Source: Burkholderiales bacterium
GTDB taxonomy: Bacteria > Pseudomonadota > Gammaproteobacteria > Burkholderiales > Burkholderiaceae_C
Assembly: GCA_947448955.1 (NCBI GenBank)
Contig: CANFPU010000003.1
Location: 1-64,000, forward strand
Direction: 5' to 3'
Length of the DNA stretch: 64,000 bases
Below, in pieces: positions 1 through 9,693 of this stretch. The notes beneath the pieces were generated by a model. The model searched no databases. It saw only the letters and a program-made list of their open reading frames with translations, and was not told where the DNA came from. The translations under genes were made by a program, and so were the position numbers. Within the stretch, counting starts at the first letter, position 1. Each line of letters begins with the position of its first letter.

Positions 1-227
1 AAGGACTCAACATTCTCAAAGATTGAACCATCAAGTTCGTCGTCATCAAAGGTCAATCCGAACCTTGCCTCTAATGTACTCAAGACCGTCACGACGGCCA
101 TCGAGTCGAAATCAGGAATTGATCCCAACAGTCGCGTTTCAAGTGTGAAGATTTGCCGATTTCCATCGTGACCGAGAACTTCATTCAGTGTCTGAATCAC
201 CTCGTCTAGAACGTTTATCTCGGGCAT
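1..227 (-). CDS. Acyl carrier protein (partial at window edge), probably exosortase A-associated
   Basis: Reverse-strand translation MPEINVLDEVIQTLNEVLGHDGNRQIFTLETRLLGSIPDFDSMAVVTVLSTLEARFGLTFDDDELDGSIFENVES; D-S-M phosphopantetheine motif; no stop before the edge, so absent from the ORF track. Confidence 0.85.
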   Translation of the reverse strand, partial: MPEINVLDEVIQTLNEVLGHDGNRQIFTLETRLLGSIPDFDSMAVVTVLSTLEARFGLTFDDDELDGSIFENVES

Positions 228-292
228 GATGTTTGAGCGTGCTTTTTGGGCGTGCTTTTGGGGCGCTAATTTGGGGCGTTAATTTGGGGCGT
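228..292. repeat. Five tandem imperfect 13-bp repeats (gatgtttgagcgt/gctttttgggcgt/gcttttggggcgc/taatttggggcgt/taatttggggcgt)
   Basis: Read directly; units abut exactly, immediately upstream of the ACP start codon. Confidence 0.9.
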
Positions 293-541
293 GACGTTGG
301 AACAAATTCTAGAGCGCGGGCGACTAGCGGCGGGTCTGGATGCCGAAGGACGGTTCGCGCAACACGGTAACCATTCACGGAAACGAGCAGCGTTTTCAGG
401 CGCTCAAAACATGGTGAGGCGTTGGAGGTCTTCGACGGTCTGCTCAGACATGAAAACGTCACACCTTTGCGTTGATGACTCGAGGATCTCGGAGGTACAG
501 TCTTTTGCGTGGCCGACCTGTAGAGCGGCCTAGAGATCCGC

Positions 542-2158
542 TTGATGCTTGAATCATCTTTGCTCTATGAATTACCGTTCGTCTCCGCCGAGAGATCTCC
601 AAAGTCACTGGCGATGACGGCGGGTAGAGAGTCAATCTCATACGAAAAGCTAGCGCACACCGTGCTTGAATTTGCCTCAGGGTTGATGGATCTGGGCTTG
701 CAGCGGACCGATCGTGTGGGCATCTATCTGGAACAGCGACTTGAGACAGTGGTCGCTAGCTTTGGAGTGTCAGCGGCGGGTTGCGTGTTTGTTCCTATCA
801 ATCCTTTGCTCAAGCCTGAGCAGGTCGCTTTCATCCTGCAGGATTGCGGCGTCAAATTGTTGGTGACCTCGCCCGAGCGCCTACCGGCGTTGGCCGCGGC
901 GCTGGGCAACTGTCCGGCCTTGCACTTCGTGCTGGTGACTGATGAGCCGGCCCAACCGGTCCCGCTGCCCGCGGGTCTGACATTGCTTTGCTGGGCTGAA
1001 CATGTCGATGCCGTGCATCACGCCCGTCATCGCGTGATCGACACCGATATCGCTGCGATCCTCTACACCTCCGGCAGCACCGGTCAGCCCAAGGGTGTGG
1101 TGTTGTCGCACCGGAACATGGTCGCTGGTGCCAAGAGCGTCGCTTCTTATCTGGGCAACCATGCGGGTGACACCTTGTTGGCCGCATTGCCGCTGAGTTT
1201 CGATGCCGGTTTCAGTCAACTGACCACGGCCTTCCACGCCGGCGCTCGGGTGGTGTTGCTGAACTATCTGCTGCCGCGCGATGTGATCAAGACCATGACG
1301 GCTGAGCGCGTCACCGGGTTGACGGCGGTGCCGCCGCTTTACATCCAGCTGACGCAGGTCGAATGGCCGGCCGAAATTGGCCAGCATTTGCGCTATTTCG
1401 CCAACACTGGCGGCCGAATGCCGCGCCAGACATTGGAGGCGATCCGCGCGCGTGTCCCCAAAGCCAAGCCTTTCCTGATGTACGGTCTGACCGAGGCTTT
1501 CCGCTCGACTTACTTACCGCCGGACGAGGTTGACCGGCGGCCTGATTCAATTGGCAAGGCGATCCCCGGTGCTGAGATCCTGGTGCTGCGCGACGATGGG
1601 TCGCCTTGCGCGGCGGATGAGCCGGGCGAATTGGTTCATCGCGGTGTGCTGGTGGGCCAGGGTTACTGGAATGACGCGGCGAAGACCGCAGAGCGCTACA
1701 AGTTGTTGCCGGCTGCCGTGGGTGGCCGCCATTCGGCGTTGCCCTTGCCCGAATACGCGGTGTTCTCCGGCGACACGGTACGCCAGGATGCCGAGGGTTT
1801 TCTGTACTTTGTGGGGCGCCGCGACGAGATGATCAAGACCTCTGGCTACCGTGTCAGTCCGACCGAGGTCGAGGAACTGGTGTATGCCAGTGGGCTGATT
1901 GGCGAATGCATGGCCTTCGGCGTTGACCACCCGACCTTGGGTCAGGTCATTCAGGTGATCGCGACTCCGGCTGGCGATGGTGATGCCTTCGACCCGGCGG
2001 CCTTGTGGGCTCGCTGTCGCGCCCGCATGCCGGCCTACATGTTGCCCGCAGGGATCGAACCAGCGGTGGGCCCGTTGCCGCGGAATCCAAACGGCAAGAT
2101 CGATCGCAAACAGTTGGTTGCTGGCTGGTTGCTTCGGCATCCGGTGGCGCTGGCATGA
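542..2158 (+). CDS. AMP-forming acyl-CoA ligase/synthetase, exosortase A-associated type
   Basis: AMP-binding motif ILYTSGSTGQPKGVVLSH, GELVHRG, GFLYFVGRRDEMIKTSGYRVSPTEVEE, NPNGKIDRK; next to ACP and PLP decarboxylase. Confidence 0.9.
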   Translation: MMLESSLLYELPFVSAERSPKSLAMTAGRESISYEKLAHTVLEFASGLMDLGLQRTDRVGIYLEQRLETVVASFGVSAAGCVFVPINPLLKPEQVAFILQDCGVKLLVTSPERLPALAAALGNCPALHFVLVTDEPAQPVPLPAGLTLLCWAEHVDAVHHARHRVIDTDIAAILYTSGSTGQPKGVVLSHRNMVAGAKSVASYLGNHAGDTLLAALPLSFDAGFSQLTTAFHAGARVVLLNYLLPRDVIKTMTAERVTGLTAVPPLYIQLTQVEWPAEIGQHLRYFANTGGRMPRQTLEAIRARVPKAKPFLMYGLTEAFRSTYLPPDEVDRRPDSIGKAIPGAEILVLRDDGSPCAADEPGELVHRGVLVGQGYWNDAAKTAERYKLLPAAVGGRHSALPLPEYAVFSGDTVRQDAEGFLYFVGRRDEMIKTSGYRVSPTEVEELVYASGLIGECMAFGVDHPTLGQVIQVIATPAGDGDAFDPAALWARCRARMPAYMLPAGIEPAVGPLPRNPNGKIDRKQLVAGWLLRHPVALA

Positions 2159-3471
2159 GTCTGTCTGCCGAGCTTGGCCAATGGCATCTGCAGGGGTTGG
2201 GGCTCTCCCCTGATGCAGCCTTGGCTTCGGGCCTGAAGGCCATGACGATGCCGATGCACACGGGGATGGACCAGTTCGCCGTGCATGGCGGCCAACTCGC
2301 TGTGGGTGGCGTGCCGTTGAACCTGCTGGCTGCCAGGGTTGGTCAGACGCCGTTCTATGCCTATGACCGGGCCTTGCTGCGACAGCGCGTGGCGCAGCTC
2401 AGACAGCAACTGCCGGCGACGGTCAAGCTGCATTACGCGATGAAGGCCAATCCGATGCCGGCGGTCGTGGGTCTGATGGCTGGCTTGGTCGATGGCATCG
2501 ATGTCGCGTCTGGCGGTGAATTGCAGGTGGCGCTGGATGCCGGCGCCGATCCTGTGGAGATCAGTTTCGCCGGGCCGGGCAAGCGAGACATCGAGTTGCG
2601 CCAGGCCTGCGCCTCGGGTGTGCTGGTCAACGTGGAGTCGGGCCGTGAGCTCGAACTGCTGGCGCGTGAATCACAGAACCTCGGCCGGCCGGCGCGGGTC
2701 GCGTTGCGGGTCAATCCTGATTTTGAGCTCAAAGGTTCGGGTATGAAGATGGGCGGCGGACCCAAGCCCTTCGGCATCGATGTTGAGCAAGTGCCCGGCA
2801 TGCTTGCGCGGATCGCGGCGCTAGGTCTGGGCTTCGAGGGGTTTCATCTTTTTGCGGGGTCGCAGAATCTGAATGCCGAGGCGATCTGCGAGGCGCAGGT
2901 CAAGTGCTATCAACTCGCGTTGCGCTTGGCCAGGGATGCGCCCGCGCCAGTGCGCTCGCTCAATCTCGGCGGTGGCTTTGGCATTCCGTACTTTCCGGGC
3001 GACCGGCGGCTCGATTTGGCGCCGATTGCCGACAATCTGGCCCGTCTTTGCGAGCGAGCCAGGAATGAGTTGCCTCTGGCTCGACTGGTGATCGAACTGG
3101 GTCGTTACCTCGTCGGTGAAGCCGGCGTCTACGTCACCCGCGTGATCGACCGCAAGCTGTCGCGTGGGCAGGTGTTTTTGGTCTGCGACGGCGGTCTCCA
3201 CCACCATCTGGCTGCGTCTGGCAATTTCGGTCAGGTGCTGCGGAAGAATTACCCGGTCACGATCGGGAACAAGGCGGACGACTTGTTGCGCGAAACCGTT
3301 TCTGTGGTCGGTCCGCTGTGCACCCCGCTCGACTTGTTGGCCGACCGCATGAGTCTGCCGGTCGCCGAGGTGGGCGACCTTGTGGTGGTGTACCAGTCGG
3401 GGGCTTATGGCGCCAGCGCCAGCCCACAGACTTTTCTAGGCCACCCGCGCTGCGCGGAGGTCTTGGTTTAG
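2155..3471 (+). CDS. PLP-dependent decarboxylase, exosortase A-associated type (DapDC/Orn decarboxylase fold)
   Basis: ATGA overlap with the ligase; YAMKANPMPAVV (PLP lysine), GGGFGIPYFPGD, VCDGGLHHHL, YQSGAYGASASPQTFLGHP. Confidence 0.88.
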   Translation: MSLSAELGQWHLQGLGLSPDAALASGLKAMTMPMHTGMDQFAVHGGQLAVGGVPLNLLAARVGQTPFYAYDRALLRQRVAQLRQQLPATVKLHYAMKANPMPAVVGLMAGLVDGIDVASGGELQVALDAGADPVEISFAGPGKRDIELRQACASGVLVNVESGRELELLARESQNLGRPARVALRVNPDFELKGSGMKMGGGPKPFGIDVEQVPGMLARIAALGLGFEGFHLFAGSQNLNAEAICEAQVKCYQLALRLARDAPAPVRSLNLGGGFGIPYFPGDRRLDLAPIADNLARLCERARNELPLARLVIELGRYLVGEAGVYVTRVIDRKLSRGQVFLVCDGGLHHHLAASGNFGQVLRKNYPVTIGNKADDLLRETVSVVGPLCTPLDLLADRMSLPVAEVGDLVVVYQSGAYGASASPQTFLGHPRCAEVLV

Positions 3472-3556
3472 GGGAAGCCGCGCGTTTGCGGGTTTGCCGG
3501 CGAGGCCTGTCGATGTAGAAGCTTGAGCTGCCGGGCATCTCAGCCGCGGAGGGCTC

Positions 3557-4246
3557 ATGAGCAAAATATCTGCGGTCAACAGGCCCGCCGGCCGCCCTCC
3601 CAGCAGGGCTCCGAGAGGCAGTGTGCTGCTGCTGCTTGGATGGGTCGCCGTCGGCGCTGCGCTGGCCGCGCCAGTGAGCACGCCGCTGGAGCCCGCGGTC
3701 CCGAAGTCGGTTGATCGGGAACCTTTGTTGCGAGCTTCGGCAGCAGTGGGCAATCCATTGGCGCTGCCGTTCGGTGGCGAGGTCCTGACGGGCAACAGCA
3801 ATCTCGATCTGCTGCTGGCGTTGCAGCGCGTCGCCCCCCTCCCGATCGCTGCTGCATCGCGTGCGGCGGCCTCGGCTGGCCCGACGCGGCTTGCTGCCCC
3901 ACGCGGCGCCGTCCTGGCGGCGTCTTGGCCGGCTGGACGCCTGCCCGATCTGTTGTTCCCCGGCGATGCCAAGATGGAAACCCAAGCGCCGGGGACGCGG
4001 CGTGAATGGCTGGGCAAGGTCAGATCCGCCGAGAGTGGCTCGCTCGGCGATGGTGGCAATGCCGACACCGCGGTCGCGCCGTCGGTCGACGAGCGCCAGG
4101 TCGATTCGCTGGCCGAGGGCATGTTTCGGCTGCGCATCAAGCAGCTCATCGACCTGCTGCGTGACAACCGCGGGTGGGTGCTGGCCGCGGCCGCGCTGCT
4201 GGTCTCGCTCGGGGCGGCCTGGAAGACTTTTGGCCGGCGCCTCTGA
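3557..4246 (+). CDS. Hypothetical secreted protein with N-terminal signal peptide and C-terminal hydrophobic helix plus basic tail
   Basis: N-term RGSVLLLLGWVAVGAALAAP; C-term DNRGWVLAAAALLVSLGAAWKTFGRRL. Confidence 0.7.
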   Translation: MSKISAVNRPAGRPPSRAPRGSVLLLLGWVAVGAALAAPVSTPLEPAVPKSVDREPLLRASAAVGNPLALPFGGEVLTGNSNLDLLLALQRVAPLPIAAASRAAASAGPTRLAAPRGAVLAASWPAGRLPDLLFPGDAKMETQAPGTRREWLGKVRSAESGSLGDGGNADTAVAPSVDERQVDSLAEGMFRLRIKQLIDLLRDNRGWVLAAAALLVSLGAAWKTFGRRL

Positions 4247-4371
4247 CGCGGGTTTTCGCGGTATCGCCCTCAATCTGTGGATTGAGGGCTCGAAGGATGG
4301 CCGCAGGCTCTGCGCGCTCTTGCGCTTGCCGCTACCATGTCGGTTGATTGAACAGCTTCGGAGAAATGGGC

Positions 4372-4848
4372 ATGATCCCCTTGAAACTTGAAGTCAACGG
4401 ACAAACCGTGTCCGCTGACGTGGCAGCGACTAGCTTGCTGATCGACTTGCTCCGCGGTCCCTTGGCGCTGACCGGCACCCATGCCGGCTGCGACACAGCG
4501 CAGTGCGGCGCTTGCACGGTGTTGCTCGATGGTCAGGCTGTCAAGAGCTGCAGCGTGCTGGCCGTCCAGGCCCAGGGACGCAGCGTCACCACGGTCGAAG
4601 GCCTTGCGAAGGGCGACCAACTGCACCCGCTGCAGCAGGCCTTCATGGACTGCCACGGCCTGCAATGCGGCTTCTGCACCTCGGGCATGATGATGACCAG
4701 CGCTTGCCTGCTGGCCGGCAACCCGAACCCGACCGAAGGCGAGATTGTCCATGCGCTCGAGGGCAACCTCTGCCGCTGCACCGGCTACGTCAACATTGTG
4801 GCCGCCGTCCAACAGGCCGCCGCTGCGATGACGGGAGCGCAAGCATGA
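4372..4848 (+). CDS. (2Fe-2S)-binding subunit of molybdenum hydroxylase (CoxS/xanthine dehydrogenase small subunit family)
   Basis: [20 protein letters not shown] and [16 protein letters not shown]...[14 protein letters not shown]. Confidence 0.93.
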   Translation: MIPLKLEVNGQTVSADVAATSLLIDLLRGPLALTGTHAGCDTAQCGACTVLLDGQAVKSCSVLAVQAQGRSVTTVEGLAKGDQLHPLQQAFMDCHGLQCGFCTSGMMMTSACLLAGNPNPTEGEIVHALEGNLCRCTGYVNIVAAVQQAAAAMTGAQA

Positions 4849-7211
4849 ACGCGCCGCTAGAAGCCGGTCGCTTTGGCAGCGGCCAATCGGTGCGCCGCAT
4901 CGAAGACCCTGCCTTGATCCGGGGTCTCGGCCAGTACGCTGACGACATCTCGTTGCCTGGCCAGACCTATCTGGTCTTCCTGCGCAGCCCTTATGCGCAC
5001 GCCAACATCACGAGCATCGACACCACGGCTGCGAAGACCATGCCGGGTGTGCTGGCGGTCTACACCGGTGAAGACCTGGTCGCCGCTGGGGTCAAGGCGA
5101 TGCCTGCGCCGTCGGGATTCCCAAGGCCTGATGGCAAGCCCGGCGTGTCGGCACCTCGCCGCGCGCTAGCCCATGGGCGCGTGCGCTTCGTCGGCGAGGC
5201 GGTGGTCGCGGTGGTGGCCGAGTCTCGAGACCAAGCCGAAGCTGCCGCCGAGGCGGTCGGCGTCGACTATCAAGAGCTGCCCGCGGTGGTCGACGCCTTT
5301 GCGGCGATGCGGCCCGGCGCGCCCCAGCTTTGCGAAGCTGCGCCAGACAACATTGCGGCGGCGATGCGCCATGGCGACGCGGCCGCGACCGAGGCTGCAT
5401 TCGCCAGCGCCGCGCACCGGGTGTCGGTCGATGTTGACAACCAGCGCCTGGCGCCCAGCCCGATCGAGCCGCGCTGCGTCAATGCTGCGGTCGGCGCTGC
5501 TGGCGGCCCTGACGCGGGCCGGCTGGTTGTTCGCCTGTCATCGCAGATGCCCACAGGGGTTCGCGGCGGGCTGGTCGATGCGATCCCGGGCCTGAGCGCT
5601 GAGACGGTCCGGGTGCTGGTTGGTGATGTCGGCGGCGGTTTTGGCATGAAAACCGGCATCTACCCCGAGGACATCGCGGTGGGCTTCGCAGCGCTGCAAC
5701 TCAAGCGGCCGGTCAAGTGGCGCGCCGATCGGCTCGAGGAGTTCGTGGCTGCGGTGCACGGTCGCGACGTCGTCAGCCGGGCCGAACTGGCACTCGACGC
5801 CAATGGCAAGGTGCTGGCGCTGCGGGTGCGTGGCATCGCCAATGTCGGCGGCTATGCCACCGGCACCGGCGTGGCGATCCAGGTCCTGATCGGGCCCTGG
5901 GTGTCGACCAGCATCTACGACATTCCTTTGATCGATCTGCATTTTTCTGCAGTGATGACCAACACCACGCCCACCGGTGCCTACCGCGGCGCTGGCCGGC
6001 CCGAAGCGATTTACCTGACCGAGCGGCTGATGGACGCCGCATCGCGCAAGCTCGGACTCGACCCGGCGGAGCTGCGTCGCCGCAACATGATCCGCCCCGA
6101 TCAGATGCCTTACAAGAATCCGATGGGTCAGACCTACGACAGCGGCGCTTTCGAGCAGATTCTCGACCAGGGTCTTGCGCTGGCCGACTGGTCGGGCTTT
6201 GCGGCGCGGCGCGCGCAGTCCGAGGCCCGCGGCAAGTTGCGGGGTCGTGGCATCGCCACCTTCCTTGAGTGGACCGGCGGCAACGTGATGGAAGAGCGGG
6301 TGACGGTCAACGTCACCGCCGACGGTTTCATCGAGCTGGGCTCAGCCACGCAGGGCATGGGGCAAGGTATCGCGACCAGCTATGCCCAGTTGGCGGTTGA
6401 TGTGTTTGGCGTGTCGATCGACCGTATCCGCGTGCTGCAGGGCGACACGGACCGTGTCAACGGCTTCGGCAGCGCCGGTTCGCGCTCGCTGTTCACCGGT
6501 GGCTCATCGGTTGATGTGGCGTCGCGCCGCACCGTCGACGAAGCCAAAAACCTCGCGGCTGAGGCGCTGGAGGCGCCGGCAGCCGACATCGAGTACCGCG
6601 AAGGCCGCTTCAACGTGGCCGGCACCGATCTGGGCATCGGCCTGTTCGAGTTGGCGGCGCGACAGCCCAAGGCGCGTATCCATGTTGATAGCACGAGTTC
6701 CGCCGGCGGCCCAACCTGGCCCAACGGCTGTCATGTCTGCGAGGTCGAGCTCGACCGTGCCACCGGTCAGGTGGCGGTGGTGGCTTACGCCTCGGTCAAC
6801 GACATCGGGCGCGTCGTCAGCCCGACCATCGTCCGCGGCCAGGTTGACGGTGGCGCGGTGCAAGGCATCGGTCAAGCCTTGTGCGAACGTGTCGCCTACG
6901 ACGCCGAGACCGGCCAGTTGCAGAGCGCCAGCTTCATGGACTACGCGATGCCCAACGTCGACGGGTTCCTGGGTTTCAAGACCGCTTTTGACACCTCGGT
7001 GCCGTGCAAGACCAACCGGCTGGGCGTCAAGGGCGTTGGCGAGCTGGGCACCATCGGCGCGACCCCGGCGGTTGTCAACGCGGTGATCGATGCACTCGAC
7101 CATGCGGGTCTTGGCGCTGCCGCCGAAGCGATCCAGATGCCGGTGACGGCCGAACGCGTTTGGCGCGCGCTGAACCTGAAGCAGTTCGACGCCAGCCCGT
7201 TCACGCTCTGA
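4845..7211 (+). CDS. Molybdopterin-binding large subunit (CoxL form II-like / xanthine dehydrogenase family)
   Basis: ATGA overlap with small subunit; GGGFGMKTG, AYRGAGRPEA, QGMGQGIATSYAQ, GVKGVGELGTIGATPAVVNAV. Confidence 0.92.
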   Translation: MNAPLEAGRFGSGQSVRRIEDPALIRGLGQYADDISLPGQTYLVFLRSPYAHANITSIDTTAAKTMPGVLAVYTGEDLVAAGVKAMPAPSGFPRPDGKPGVSAPRRALAHGRVRFVGEAVVAVVAESRDQAEAAAEAVGVDYQELPAVVDAFAAMRPGAPQLCEAAPDNIAAAMRHGDAAATEAAFASAAHRVSVDVDNQRLAPSPIEPRCVNAAVGAAGGPDAGRLVVRLSSQMPTGVRGGLVDAIPGLSAETVRVLVGDVGGGFGMKTGIYPEDIAVGFAALQLKRPVKWRADRLEEFVAAVHGRDVVSRAELALDANGKVLALRVRGIANVGGYATGTGVAIQVLIGPWVSTSIYDIPLIDLHFSAVMTNTTPTGAYRGAGRPEAIYLTERLMDAASRKLGLDPAELRRRNMIRPDQMPYKNPMGQTYDSGAFEQILDQGLALADWSGFAARRAQSEARGKLRGRGIATFLEWTGGNVMEERVTVNVTADGFIELGSATQGMGQGIATSYAQLAVDVFGVSIDRIRVLQGDTDRVNGFGSAGSRSLFTGGSSVDVASRRTVDEAKNLAAEALEAPAADIEYREGRFNVAGTDLGIGLFELAARQPKARIHVDSTSSAGGPTWPNGCHVCEVELDRATGQVAVVAYASVNDIGRVVSPTIVRGQVDGGAVQGIGQALCERVAYDAETGQLQSASFMDYAMPNVDGFLGFKTAFDTSVPCKTNRLGVKGVGELGTIGATPAVVNAVIDALDHAGLGAAAEAIQMPVTAERVWRALNLKQFDASPFTL

Positions 7212-7410
7212 GTCGCCGGCAGTTTGGAGGAGCGGCGGCGTCAAGCCGTTGCTCTTCGGCCGAGCCTCAAGCCGCTCGCGAGCTGTCGATGACCTGCCGC
7301 CGTCCGGCGCGCCGGCCGAGGATGAATCCGGCGGCCTCGTCGTCCTTCAGCACGAAGACTTTTGCCTGCACAGTGGTCTGCGGTTTCAGCGCGACCATGG
7401 CGGGCGCATC

Positions 7411-9057
7411 TCAGTTTTCCAATTTCAAGTGCAGGGTACGACCCAGGTGCGGCATCGGAATTTCTATCTCGCGATTGGCGATTGATTTGCTGTGCTTGTA
7501 GCGATAAATATTGACGCTCAAGTCTTTGAATTGCGGAACATTGGTTGAAATATCAATGCTTTTCAATTTTTCGAAGGCATCGGTTTTCAACAGTTCAATC
7601 AAACGCGTCAATTCCGGAACTTCGACGATATCCTTGTTTTCGGCGACAATCAGTTCGACGCCGTATCGGTCGAGCAGATCGAAGATGTCCTGGTCACTGG
7701 CGGCATAAGATTTTACGCCAAACACTTTCATGGTGGCGATCGAGACCAGTATTTTGTCGGCTCGGAGGATAATTTTGTGGCGCTTTGGGTCGCCGATCCT
7801 GATGTCGAATATGAAATTTCCGTCGTGTTTGCAGCAAAAAAGTATTGGCGCCTTGCTCGGGCTCGCCAATACATAGGCAGCGGCTTTTTCATAGCCATTG
7901 ACAAACAGCGCTGGCTCGTTGACTCGGGCCAGGCTGTAGCCGCCGTAGAAGATGGTGAGCAAACCTATGGCGTATTTTTTTAGGGATGGGTTGGTGATTT
8001 CGGCAAGCCAGCGTGAGGCAATGAGTGCGATCGCTGGCGTCATGTAGATGGTGTAGCGCAGGGTATTAGCGTAATAGTTGGAAAATATCGCGAATAGAAT
8101 GAACCACGATATTATCCATGTCATCAATAGGAAGTCCGATGGCTGACGTTTCACCTTGATCATTGTCGCGACGCCGGCGCCAATGAGAATCCAGAACGGG
8201 CGTGGATAAGCCTCCCAGGTGGCTTTGAAATTTGAGCTAAAACGTTCGATTGAAAGAATGCCGCTGGCATTGCTTTCGAGGTGTCCCATGGCCGTCGAGC
8301 CAAATTTCATGGCGTGCATCGCGACGATTGCCAGCGCCACGGCAATGATCAATGATCCTGGCAAGCTCTTCAGCTGAATGACTTTTTTCCATCCGCCCGA
8401 AGCCCAGATTTGAGCCAGCAGGATCGGAAATAGCAGCACCGTCAACTGCTTGGTAAGCAACATCGAGCCGATGATGAGGCCAATGACGACGGATAGCCAA
8501 TGAGAAGGTTTTTTTAAGTAGCCAGAAAAAGCATACAAGGACAGCATCATCATCGCCAAGGCCGGTATTTCGAGCATGATGGCCCGGCTCCACAAGATGA
8601 CCTGCGGACTGACCAAGAATAAAAAAATCGAAAAGAAAACCGGCATCCTGCCCCAGATTGGCTTGGCCCAGGCATACCACGCTAGAATTGTTAATAATAT
8701 AAAAAATAACTCGGTCAGTCGCGCGGTAGCGGCTGAAATTCCAAATGCCAGAAAGAAAATACTTTCGACCAGCGCGAAAAATGGCAGATACCAGGTGAAG
8801 CCTAGCGCAGGATAGTGAACAAAGTATTCAACGGTGTAGTCATAGAGTCGTGCAAACGGGCGATCCTTGAACAGATCAAGCATGAACACACCATCCATTG
8901 CGTGCCGCGACTCATCGGTCCACCAGAAACCGCCGGCATTCAAGCTAGAACCGAAGATCAAGATTGCGGCGGCGAACAGAGCGCCTAGCAGACAGTGATC
9001 AATATTCCATCGAAACAAAATAGGCTCAATTCTGTTTGTTGCCGTCAATTTATTCAT
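7411..9057 (-). CDS. Glycosyltransferase family 39 / ArnT-like integral membrane protein
   Basis: Many TM segments, N-terminal GGFWWTDESRHAMDG acidic motif typical of PMT/ArnT-type GTs; locally AT-rich. Confidence 0.75.
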   Translation of the reverse strand: MNKLTATNRIEPILFRWNIDHCLLGALFAAAILIFGSSLNAGGFWWTDESRHAMDGVFMLDLFKDRPFARLYDYTVEYFVHYPALGFTWYLPFFALVESIFFLAFGISAATARLTELFFILLTILAWYAWAKPIWGRMPVFFSIFLFLVSPQVILWSRAIMLEIPALAMMMLSLYAFSGYLKKPSHWLSVVIGLIIGSMLLTKQLTVLLFPILLAQIWASGGWKKVIQLKSLPGSLIIAVALAIVAMHAMKFGSTAMGHLESNASGILSIERFSSNFKATWEAYPRPFWILIGAGVATMIKVKRQPSDFLLMTWIISWFILFAIFSNYYANTLRYTIYMTPAIALIASRWLAEITNPSLKKYAIGLLTIFYGGYSLARVNEPALFVNGYEKAAAYVLASPSKAPILFCCKHDGNFIFDIRIGDPKRHKIILRADKILVSIATMKVFGVKSYAASDQDIFDLLDRYGVELIVAENKDIVEVPELTRLIELLKTDAFEKLKSIDISTNVPQFKDLSVNIYRYKHSKSIANREIEIPMPHLGRTLHLKLEN

Positions 9058-9167
9058 AATATTTAATCGATTAAGGTCTCGGATTTTGTTTTTGCCCGGA
9101 TCGAAGCGGTCCGTTGATTATTTTCGAGCCTCGGGTCGGGTTGATTCTTGATCACGAGACCTTCGTT

Positions 9168-9575
9168 TCATCGCGTCGGTTGCGCCGCCGGGGGCGTGAA
9201 AACGAAGCGGACCAATAGGCTGTAGGACAACAGAGCCAGCGGTGCCGCCAATATGGCCTGCGCAGTGATCGGGCCATGCACCCAAGCGCCGACCCAGTGA
9301 ATCAGCAGCCAATTGACGAGTCCCAGGCCCAGATAGCTGAGCGCGAAGCGCGGAAATCTCTCCATCATCCGGTTTCGAAAAGCGTAGCCACCGGTGGTGA
9401 CGAAATTGAAGGCGATACCGCAGGCATTTGAAATCACCAGCCCCGCCCAGACCGGCGCGCCAAGCACGATGGCGGCGCTGTAGACGGCAAAGCCGAAAAG
9501 GGTGTTCAGCGCCCCTGCGGCCAAAAATCGCAGCCAGCGCTGTCGATCCGGCGGCACGATGATCACGTTAGTCAC
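9168..9575 (-). CDS. GtrA family membrane protein
   Basis: RFLAAGALNTLFGFAVYSA... and GYAFRNRMMERFPRF motifs; four TM segments. Confidence 0.85.
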   Translation of the reverse strand: MTNVIIVPPDRQRWLRFLAAGALNTLFGFAVYSAAIVLGAPVWAGLVISNACGIAFNFVTTGGYAFRNRMMERFPRFALSYLGLGLVNWLLIHWVGAWVHGPITAQAILAAPLALLSYSLLVRFVFTPPAAQPTR

Positions 9576-9693
9576 CGCTCGAAACTGGCTTGAAGGCGAT
9601 TCAAAGCGCCTTTGTCGTCGCAGCGCTTGAAGGGTAGAGCCCGGACCTCAGCCGCCTGGCCGCTGCAGGAACGCCATGGCGCCTCGATCACCT

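Noticed and set aside
4503-4844. N-terminal extension of the 902-aa large-subunit ORF
   Set aside because: Overlaps the small-subunit gene out of frame; the true start is the ATGA overlap at 4845.
7267-7398. 43-aa minus ORF MVALKPQTTVQAKVFVLKDDEAAGFILGRRAGRRQVIDSSRAA
   Set aside because: Plausible small gene or remnant downstream of the GT39-like gene, but no family recognised and no further support.
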